Assembly: GCA_003671065.1 (NCBI GenBank)
Contig: QWPU01000220.1
Span: 1 to 5,434 of the forward strand
Direction: 5' to 3'
DNA length: 5,434 bases
Source of the DNA: Planctomycetota bacterium
GTDB taxonomy: Bacteria; Planctomycetota; Phycisphaerae; Phycisphaerales; SM1A02
The number at the start of each line of letters is the position of its first letter. Positions within the stretch are counted from its first letter, which is position 1. The position numbers were made by a program, and so were the translations under genes. The notes under the pieces were generated by a model. It did no database searches. It was not told the origin of the DNA and saw only the letters and a program-made list of their open reading frames with translations. Positions 1 through 5,434 of the stretch are shown here, in pieces.

Positions 1-1417
1 GCTTACCTGCATACTGACAGTGGTAATCACCGTCGTACTTGCTCACGGTGTAGTCACTCTGCCCACCCATCCAAAACCACGCTCCCCCGCAGTGCTCGCG
101 AATGGATTTCTTGAGGTCGGGGCATGGACGAACGGCTGTGCGTGCATCAAGAAATGTTGTCGCGAGCCATTCAAGCGCACGCGCTACTTCCGTCGGCGGT
201 TCGTATGGCGTCTCTTCATCGGATTTCGAATTGAACGCGAAGACAAGCTCATCGGGATAGCGCTTCTTCGCCCAGTCGATGGCTTCGAAGACGGAAGCCA
301 CGCTCTCGGGTCCTGCGGGTTGCACATCGACGGGCGCGGACTTAGTGAGCGACTGTTCGCGCCAATACTCAGCGAGATCGCGCTCTCGTGCGAGTTCGGA
401 CTCCAAGAATTCAATGCGATACTGGCGCTCTTCGTTGGCGGCGACAAGTGTCTTGTTTTCACTCTCAAAGAGTTTGACGAGCTCTCTCTCGTCGCCCGCA
501 CCGCGGGCCGCTGCAACGGCTGCCTCGGTTTTCGCGTTATTGGCAAGCGCGTTGATCGTGGGCCAATCGAGATACTCGCGATGCGTCTGATGTCCTGTCA
601 GGTCGCATATGCGCGTGAGGATCGCCTCCTTGAATTTGAATTCGTAGTTTGAGTCGTCACGGTCGTAGTCCCGAACACTCCCAGCTGCCCACACACGATG
701 AACTTCGCCCGCATCCGTCAGTTGAAAGCGCGGCCAATAGATGCGCACCGCGCCATCCCAACATCCAAGATGCTGCGGAAGGTGATCTTGAAGTCGCCTC
801 GAAGGGAAACGATTTTTCGCCACCACGACCGATGCAAGGCCTGACACCCAATCTGCGAGTTTGGCAGCATCGGTCAGTGGTCGATCGTCGATGTTGCAAC
901 AACTCACAAACACGATCGGATAACGCCGTGCAGGATCGAGAAGCTCCTCTACGAAACGCTTGACCTCCGCCTCGTCGGCTCGAAGTTCGCGCGCATTTGG
1001 CCCGACAGGAAGCGGCGTACCTAATCGCTTCAGACAATCCCTGACTATGCGGGGGCGTGTGCGCGCGCGATAGAGCGGTGTGGCCGCAACGTCGCTCGAA
1101 GAAGTCAAGTAGTTGGTCACCGACAGCCACGCTGAACACGCATCGTGCTGCACGCCGACATCGGTGATCCAGTTCAGCGTCGGCTCGTTTTCGTCTTGGA
1201 TCCAATGTCGCATTCCCCATGCAAAGCCGCCGGGACGATCGACGAGGAGCGACTCGATTCTTTCAGTTTCTGAGAGTTTGATGGTGGCGCCTGTCGCGAG
1301 CGCGGCGGCATGTTCTGGGGAAACGGTCCGTCGCCACTCGCCGCAAAGTTGCGCAACCGTTTCGACGGTGTCTTCACATTTCTGAAGCGGGAAACATGTG
1401 CGGTAGCGGCTATGCAT
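1..1417 (-). CDS. Uncharacterised protein, partner of the SNF2 helicase (3' end beyond window)
   Basis: The frame is open from ATG 1417-1415 to the window edge, 472 codons with no stop, so the C-terminus is missing. I do not recognise a named family. Residues 1-130 include a Trp-rich stretch (WGMRHWIQ, LNWITDVGV) and RPRIVRDCL. Residues 150-230 look alpha/beta: a helix ending ELLDPARRYP, a hydrophobic strand PIVFVSC, a helix, strand ASVVVA, then GAVRIYWPRF. Residues about 295-358 are Ala/Glu/Arg-rich and helical, probably coiled coil. Residues 371-472 begin a further module (VFEAIDWAKKRYPDELVFAF) and end in a Gly/aromatic stretch, FWMGGQSDYTVSKYDGDY. I see no signal peptide or membrane segment, so it is probably cytoplasmic. 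The start is chosen for its GAAGGA ribosome site 7 nt upstream; a GTG six codons earlier has no such site. It lies 45 bp after the helicase stop on the same strand, implying co-transcription and a shared role. The gene is near certain; its function is unknown. Confidence 0.88.
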   Translation of the reverse strand, partial: MHSRYRTCFPLQKCEDTVETVAQLCGEWRRTVSPEHAAALATGATIKLSETERIESLLVDRPGGFAWGMRHWIQDENEPTLNWITDVGVQHDACSAWLSVTNYLTSSSDVAATPLYRARTRPRIVRDCLKRLGTPLPVGPNARELRADEAEVKRFVEELLDPARRYPIVFVSCCNIDDRPLTDAAKLADWVSGLASVVVAKNRFPSRRLQDHLPQHLGCWDGAVRIYWPRFQLTDAGEVHRVWAAGSVRDYDRDDSNYEFKFKEAILTRICDLTGHQTHREYLDWPTINALANNAKTEAAVAAARGAGDERELVKLFESENKTLVAANEERQYRIEFLESELARERDLAEYWREQSLTKSAPVDVQPAGPESVASVFEAIDWAKKRYPDELVFAFNSKSDEETPYEPPTEVARALEWLATTFLDARTAVRPCPDLKKSIREHCGGAWFWMGGQSDYTVSKYDGDYHCQYAGK

Positions 1418-1424
1418 GTTTGAT

Positions 1425-1430
1425 TCCTTC
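1425..1430 (-). promoter_or_regulatory. Ribosome binding site of the helicase-partner gene
   Basis: On the minus strand GAAGGA lies 7 nt before ATG 1417, a near-ideal Shine-Dalgarno core and spacing. It sits in the 45-bp gap after the helicase stop. It decides the start of the downstream gene and supports translation as a separate protein from a shared mRNA. No promoter or terminator is evident in this gap. Confidence 0.7.
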
Positions 1431-1462
1431 GGCACTCGATCTGAGTGCGGCGCAATTCGTCT

Positions 1463-4400
1463 TCACGATGGCTCCGTGGACATCGCCATCAGTTCCGCCA
1501 CCTTCAAACTCATACTCGACACCGTGTGATCAATCGCGTTTCGATACGGCTGACGCACATAGCGCGGCGTGAGCGCTTTGCCGTCCTCGATAGGCACGAT
1601 CGCAAGCACGAAGTGATTAGGCGCGTTGAGGCTTTGGCGAATCTGATTCGCGCTCACCGTCACTTCGGCGACACCGACGGTCTTGCCTTTGACTTCGATG
1701 AACATGAGTTCACCGGTGCGGACACCGTGCGCATCGAGGATGTGGCTCTCGATGTCGTAACCAGGATGATTGTGCGGCATCACTTGCGGATCACGACCGA
1801 GGGCGCGTTCGGCGGCGATGATGGCAGCCATCGCGAGCGCGTCGATCATGTCGATCTGTTCCTGCGTTGGGCGCGTTGGAAGTGTTTCGCCTCGGCGCTC
1901 GGCACTCATGCGATCAAGCAAGATCTTCGGTACGACGTAAGCGCCACTCTCAACAACAGGCATCCCCGCGGCAAACTGCATCTGCAGATCGATGAGCGCT
2001 AAACGATTTTCCATGCGCGCTTCAAGTTCTTCGCAGCGGCGCGCTGCCGCGTCGGCGTTCATCTTCGGCTGCTTGCCTGCAAGTTCTTGCTCGCGCAACG
2101 TCGCAGCGCGCGAAGACCAATGTTGGATTTCGTAGCCGAGGCGTTTCTTCACCGCGAGTCTTGTCGCCTTGAGTCGCTGCGATCTCTCGCCTTCTTCTTC
2201 GGCGCGATGCTGAGGCACGAGATGCTCGACTGCGTAGGCAATCGCCTTCATTTCGATGTGTGCCGAAAGTTCATCGCCTTCAAGCATTGCATCCGCGAGT
2301 TGCGCTTGCTCATCTGTTGGGACGAAGAGATCGATGTGCGGCGCGTTGCCCGCTGGCTCAACGCGTCCGTCCGCGAAGATCTTCACGAACTGCGCGCGCT
2401 TGCTCACCACGCGTCCTGTGCCGCCGTTGTAGTTGGGATCGCAATCGCGAATCGCATGCGAGAGTGTGACCAGTGCGTAAGGACTCTCGTCGTTGGTGTT
2501 GGGATCGATGAGCACTGCGCCTTGCCGCAAGAGATCGCGCCCATCTTCAAGCGTTGTGTGCATCGTCGCGTCGAAGAGTGCATGTCCGGGACAGATGAAT
2601 TCAACTTTGGGCGCGCGATTTTCCTTGCGAAACGTGACGCGTTGGTAGCGCACAAGCACTGGCATGCGCGTGCCGAGTTGCAGCGCTCGTTCGCGCACGC
2701 GCGCGGGGACATGCGTGATCTCCCATGTGCCCTGTTCACGCGGCGCAATGTTTCCGCCGAGCGCGTTAAACGCGCCGAGGAAGAACTCTTCGATGTATCC
2801 AGGTTGCAAGCGACGAAGATTCGCGCGCTCCATGTCCTCGCGAATCTTCTGGAGCTTTGATGTATCCATGCTCTCGGTCGCAAGGCCTTCGGCGTTGATG
2901 GCGGCCTTCGCTTTCGCTGCTTCCGCGGTGTTGTCGACTCGTTCAAACAATCGCGCGCGAACATCCGGCTGTTCGCCGTATCGGATCGCTTCGATCATGA
3001 GTTCGCGCAACGCGCGCCCTTCGAGCATCGTGCCAAGAACATCGAAAACTTTGCCGTCGAGCGCTTCGCCAGCAGCCTTGAGTTTTTCGATCAACCGCAG
3101 ATACACATCGCCTTCGCGCGTGCCTTCGGCGAGAAGGTTCCACAGATGGCAAACTTCCTTCTGACCGATGCGGTGAATGCGACCGAAGCGTTGCTCGAGT
3201 CGGTTGGGATTCCACGGCAAGTCGTAATTGACCATCAAGTGCGCGCGCTGCAGATTGATGCCTTCGCCCGCGGCATCAGTGGCGACGAGCACCGACACAT
3301 CCTTCTCGTTTCGGAAGAGTTCCTGCGCCTTGCGTCGATCCTTGCGCTGCATGTTGCCAGAGATCGTGACGATCGCATCCTCGCGGCCGATGAGCCCACC
3401 GATCTGCTTGACCAGATAGTCAAGAGTGTCGCGATGCTCGGTGAAAATCACTAGTTTGCGCAACTGGCCATTCGCGTCCTGCATCTCTGGGTTGTTGAGA
3501 AGCAGTTCACGCAACTCACTCCACTTGCTGTCAAGACCCGAACGACGAACACCATCCGCCATCTCCTCAAGCCGACGCAGCGTTCCGATTTCGAGTTGAA
3601 GTTCCGCGATGGTTTGCGCAGCGGTTGCCTTGTCGGCAACTTCGCCTTCGGCTGATTCGCGGTCATCATCGGAGAGTTCATCGTCGTCAAACTCGGCGTC
3701 AAGACCAAGATCAAGTTTGCCCGTATCAAAGATTGCGACAGGCGTCGTTCGCTGCGCAATGCTCGCCTCGTTGAGTTCAGACTCGAGTCGCAAGCGTCGA
3801 CGGCGCAACGATTGATAAATCGCCTCAGGGCTTGACGCGAGGCGGCGCTGCAACACGGTGAGCGCGAATCCAACGGCTTGCTTCTTGCCTTCTTTGAGCT
3901 GCTCCGCGCGATTGAATTCGTTGCGCACATACTCGGTGACTGCGGCGTAGAGATCCGCCTCATCGCCACTGAGCGCATACTTCGCGACATACGCCTTTCG
4001 CTCGGGAAACAAAGGAGTGCCGTCGAACTTCAGTAGCATCTCCTTGGTCATGCGACGCATGACGTCGCTCAGGCTGATGCTGTGAATGTCTTCGCGATAC
4101 TTGCCTTCGAACTGATCGCCGTCGATGAGACTCAGGAAGAGTTGAAAGTCTTCATCCTTGCCGTTGTGAGGCGTCGCGGTCATCAACAGCAAGTTGCGTG
4201 TCGTCGGTCCCAGCATCTGACCAAGGCGAAAGCGCCGCGTGTACTTCACCTCGTTGCCGAAATACGTCGCCGCCATCTTGTGCGCTTCGTCGACGACGAT
4301 GAGATCCCACTCACAACCCTTCAGCATCGATTGCACATCTTCGTCGCGCGAAAGTTTGTCGAGCCTGCCGATGACAAGTTTCGTTTCCTTGAACCAGTTG

Positions 4401-4975
4401 CCAGAGCCGGATGAAGTGAGTTTGTCGTTGGTAGCGATATCGAAACTTAAATTGAACTTCTCGTTTAGTTCGTCTTGCCACTGCTCGCCAAGCGATCCTG
4501 GTGCAACTATCAAGCATCGCTCGAGATCGCCACGCACCATCAGTTCGCGAATAAGAAGACCCGCCATGATTGTCTTGCCCGCGCCCGGATCGTCGGCAAG
4601 TAGAAAGCGCAGAGGTTGCTTCGGAAGCATCGCTTCGTAGACCGCTAGCAATTGATGCGGCAGTGGATCAACTGACGACGTATGCACCGCGAGAATGCGA
4701 TCAAACAGCGCTGCGAGCGAAATGCGATAGGCCTCGAGCACGCGCCGAAATCGCGCGGGATCCGCGTCAAAGTTCCATGGGAGACCCGCAGCAATCACCT
4801 CGAGCGACGGCTCGCGATCACGAAACAACAACTCTTCGCGAGTGCGGCCCTTCGGGTCCTTGAACACAACAGTGAGCGCGTTGCCCACAAATCGTGACGA
4901 AACAATCCGAACTGCTTGGTTCGGAATGATTCCCCGCACTTCGCTGTCCACTGTGATCTCTTCGAGGGTCGCCAT
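1463..4975 (-). CDS. SNF2-family DNA helicase/translocase with C-terminal DUF3883 nuclease-like domain
   Basis: A complete 1170-residue cytoplasmic superfamily 2 ATPase. Residues 1-100 are the family's N-terminal region (VRGIIPNQAVRI, EELLFRDREPSLEV). Lobe 1 has Walker A LADDPGAGKT (126-135), motif Ia CLIVAPGSLGEQW (154-166), motif II DEAH (229-232) and motif III LLMTATPHNG (263-272). Lobe 2 has LVIFTEHRDT (508-517), ATDAAGEGIN (565-574) and the arginine-finger motif QRFGRIHRIGQ (595-605). An acidic insert lies between the lobes (about 421-446). After a long middle region, residues about 1040-1135 match DUF3883, with GYDIES (D1074) and FIEVKG (E1094, K1096) forming a D...ExK signature like that of PD-(D/E)XK nucleases. 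All ATPase motifs look intact, so ATP-driven movement on double-stranded DNA is expected; DNA cutting is inference. ATG 4975 is chosen because the N-terminus then matches the family's length, although no Shine-Dalgarno precedes it. DISARM DrmD is a related SNF2 helicase, but I cannot claim this is DrmD. Confidence 0.95.
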   Translation of the reverse strand: MATLEEITVDSEVRGIIPNQAVRIVSSRFVGNALTVVFKDPKGRTREELLFRDREPSLEVIAAGLPWNFDADPARFRRVLEAYRISLAALFDRILAVHTSSVDPLPHQLLAVYEAMLPKQPLRFLLADDPGAGKTIMAGLLIRELMVRGDLERCLIVAPGSLGEQWQDELNEKFNLSFDIATNDKLTSSGSGNWFKETKLVIGRLDKLSRDEDVQSMLKGCEWDLIVVDEAHKMAATYFGNEVKYTRRFRLGQMLGPTTRNLLLMTATPHNGKDEDFQLFLSLIDGDQFEGKYREDIHSISLSDVMRRMTKEMLLKFDGTPLFPERKAYVAKYALSGDEADLYAAVTEYVRNEFNRAEQLKEGKKQAVGFALTVLQRRLASSPEAIYQSLRRRRLRLESELNEASIAQRTTPVAIFDTGKLDLGLDAEFDDDELSDDDRESAEGEVADKATAAQTIAELQLEIGTLRRLEEMADGVRRSGLDSKWSELRELLLNNPEMQDANGQLRKLVIFTEHRDTLDYLVKQIGGLIGREDAIVTISGNMQRKDRRKAQELFRNEKDVSVLVATDAAGEGINLQRAHLMVNYDLPWNPNRLEQRFGRIHRIGQKEVCHLWNLLAEGTREGDVYLRLIEKLKAAGEALDGKVFDVLGTMLEGRALRELMIEAIRYGEQPDVRARLFERVDNTAEAAKAKAAINAEGLATESMDTSKLQKIREDMERANLRRLQPGYIEEFFLGAFNALGGNIAPREQGTWEITHVPARVRERALQLGTRMPVLVRYQRVTFRKENRAPKVEFICPGHALFDATMHTTLEDGRDLLRQGAVLIDPNTNDESPYALVTLSHAIRDCDPNYNGGTGRVVSKRAQFVKIFADGRVEPAGNAPHIDLFVPTDEQAQLADAMLEGDELSAHIEMKAIAYAVEHLVPQHRAEEEGERSQRLKATRLAVKKRLGYEIQHWSSRAATLREQELAGKQPKMNADAAARRCEELEARMENRLALIDLQMQFAAGMPVVESGAYVVPKILLDRMSAERRGETLPTRPTQEQIDMIDALAMAAIIAAERALGRDPQVMPHNHPGYDIESHILDAHGVRTGELMFIEVKGKTVGVAEVTVSANQIRQSLNAPNHFVLAIVPIEDGKALTPRYVRQPYRNAIDHTVSSMSLKVAELMAMSTEPS
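1571..1858 (-). other. DUF3883 domain of the helicase (restriction-nuclease-like D...ExK)
   Basis: Helicase residues about 1040-1135. A helical lead-in containing ALAMAAIIAAERALGRD precedes NHPGYDIES, then GELMFIEVKGK about 20 residues later, then an amphipathic stretch and strand HFVLAIVPI. The order (acid after Gly-Tyr, then E-V-K at the end of a hydrophobic strand) is that of DUF3883 and resembles the PD-(D/E)XK nuclease core. The candidate metal-binding residues D1074, E1094 and K1096 are all present. Domain borders are approximate. Confidence 0.75.
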
Positions 4976-4986
4976 GGTAGGCGTTC

Positions 4987-4992
4987 AGTCTA
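4987..4992 (-). promoter_or_regulatory. Possible -10 element of the helicase gene
   Basis: On the minus strand TAGACT fits the TAnnnT pattern of a sigma-70-type -10 box at 4 of 6 positions. It ends 11 nt before the helicase ATG, so transcription would begin very close to the start codon and the mRNA would be nearly leaderless. That fits the lack of a Shine-Dalgarno sequence there. I see no convincing -35 hexamer at the usual distance. A six-base match can easily be chance. Confidence 0.2.
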
Positions 4993-5034
4993 GTTCGTTT
5001 CGGTCAGAGCGATATCTACCTCAGCAGGCCAATC

Positions 5035-5055
5035 TTCAGGTTTGAAATTCCTGAA
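5035..5055. repeat. Operator-like inverted repeat upstream of the helicase gene
   Basis: Perfect 6-bp arms TTCAGG and CCTGAA flank a 9-bp AT-rich spacer that itself contains the near-symmetric TTTGAAA. The centre-to-centre distance of the arms is 15 bp, somewhat longer than one helical turn. The site lies 60-80 bp before the helicase start, in the only long spacer of the window, where a dimeric repressor or activator could bind. No regulator gene is visible here. It could be a chance palindrome. Confidence 0.35.
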
Positions 5056-5100
5056 TCGATGGGCGTTTACTGGTGATTGCGGCGCGATCCTCGATCGATA

Positions 5101-5120
5101 GCGGGGAGCGGAACGCCCGC
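5101..5120. repeat. Short GC-rich hairpin between the SDR gene and the helicase
   Basis: Arms GCGGG and CCCGC are separated by 10 nt, about 85-105 nt beyond the stop of the SDR-type gene. No run of T follows on either strand, so it does not qualify as a classical intrinsic terminator. It may be a weak RNA structure or simply a product of the local base composition. Confidence 0.2.
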
Positions 5121-5204
5121 CGCAAGTGGAGGGAGTCGCTCGACGCTCAGCGGACGGCGTGGGGCGTGAGCTGCGCTAGCCGGCTGCTGCAATGGGCCTA
5201 CGAC

Positions 5205-5434
5205 TCACGAAAGTTTTGACGATTGGCCTTCGGCCGCGCGCGCGATGCCGTTGAGCATCCCGGGAAAGACGAAGCCGTGCAGTGGAACTACTGAGTACCA
5301 GTAGGCGATGCCGAGCAACCCCTGCGGGTAGAACGACGCCGTCATGACCACTTGTGTCCCCGAGCCCGATGCGCCCGCTGGCTTGAGTTCGAAGCTGAGC
5401 GAGGCGCGCCCTGGCATTTTCATCTCGGCCGTGA
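5205..5434 (-). CDS. C-terminal end of an SDR-type NAD(P)-binding protein with DUF2867 domain (5' end beyond window)
   Basis: The frame is open from the window edge to TGA at 5207-5205, giving the last 75 residues of a protein that begins to the right. An internal ATG at 5423 should not be read as the start, because the family pattern continues upstream of it (TAEMKMPGRA). The pattern AEMK-PG-A, then alternating strands (ASLSFEL, QVVMTASF), then YPQGLLGIAYWYSVVPLH and a C-terminal helix (VFPGMLNGIARAAE) is that of the DUF2867 end of SDR-family oxidoreductases. In these proteins an N-terminal Rossmann domain binds NAD(P). The strand-then-long-helix layout suggests a helix-grip (SRPBCC-like) fold, which is inference. 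The substrate cannot be told. It is probably a chromosomal neighbour unrelated to the helicase operon, from which 229 bp of non-coding DNA separate it. Confidence 0.8.
   Translation of the reverse strand, partial: TAEMKMPGRASLSFELKPAGASGSGTQVVMTASFYPQGLLGIAYWYSVVPLHGFVFPGMLNGIARAAEGQSSKLS

Noticed and set aside
20..652. 210-codon open frame on the plus strand
   Set aside because: It is antisense to the partner gene, which has a good ribosome site, an operon position and a protein-like composition with a coiled-coil stretch. The plus-strand translation has no such features.
657..1220. 187-codon minus-strand frame overlapping the partner gene
   Set aside because: It is out of frame with the 472-codon reading and its product is dominated by Arg, Ser and Cys. 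The frame used by the partner gene stays open to the edge and looks like a real globular protein.
1418..1465. Possible readthrough fusion of helicase and partner
   Set aside because: The helicase TGA is in the same frame as the partner ATG, with 15 open codons between. The chance of this is one in three, there is no readthrough context that I recognise, and the partner has its own ribosome site.
2087..2860. 257-codon open frame on the plus strand
   Set aside because: It lies fully antisense to the helicase gene, whose protein matches a known family throughout. Its translation is rich in Arg, Cys and His with no domain pattern, as expected from a shadow of G/C-rich third positions.
5091..5098. 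Palindrome TCGATCGA as a regulatory site
   Set aside because: An 8-bp palindrome made of CGAT units is common in DNA of this composition, and similar short runs recur in the coding parts of the window.
5101..5120. Intrinsic terminator for the SDR-type gene
   Set aside because: The stem is only 5 bp with a 10-nt loop and no T tract on either strand. It is listed only as a weak hairpin.

Overview
The window is bacterial DNA of moderately high GC, roughly the mid to upper 50s per cent by eye, with G/C-rich third codon positions. Nothing in it fixes the taxon. I saw no tRNA, rRNA, transposase, integrase or CRISPR repeats. All three real genes read on the minus strand, so transcription runs from right to left. 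The long open frames on the plus strand are antisense shadows.

Right edge (5205-5434): the last 75 codons of a gene that starts outside the window. The sequence matches the C-terminal end of SDR-type NAD(P)-binding proteins that carry a DUF2867 domain. It looks like an ordinary chromosomal neighbour.

Spacer (4976-5204, 229 bp): no gene. It holds an operator-like inverted repeat (5035-5055), a weak GC-rich hairpin (5101-5120) and the presumed promoter of the helicase gene. The helicase start has no recognisable Shine-Dalgarno sequence.

Main gene (1463-4975): a complete 1170-residue SNF2-type (COG0553/HepA-like) helicase with all the main ATPase motifs. Its C-terminal DUF3883-type domain carries a D...ExK signature, as in PD-(D/E)XK nucleases. 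Large proteins of this architecture are typical of defence islands; the SNF2 helicase DrmD of class 1 DISARM is a related case.

Left part (1-1417): a second gene 45 bp downstream of the helicase, with a good ribosome binding site. It runs open for 472 codons and leaves the window without a stop. I do not recognise the protein. It has an N-terminal alpha/beta-like part, a charged helical, probably coiled-coil middle and a C-terminal Gly/aromatic-rich module cut by the window edge.

Together, the helicase and its partner look like the first two genes of a minus-strand operon, probably a helicase-centred anti-phage or DNA-modification system that continues to the left. The helicase would translocate on or remodel DNA, and its DUF3883 end might cut or bind DNA. 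The partner's role is unknown. The defence role is inference from architecture and pairing; nothing in the window proves it.
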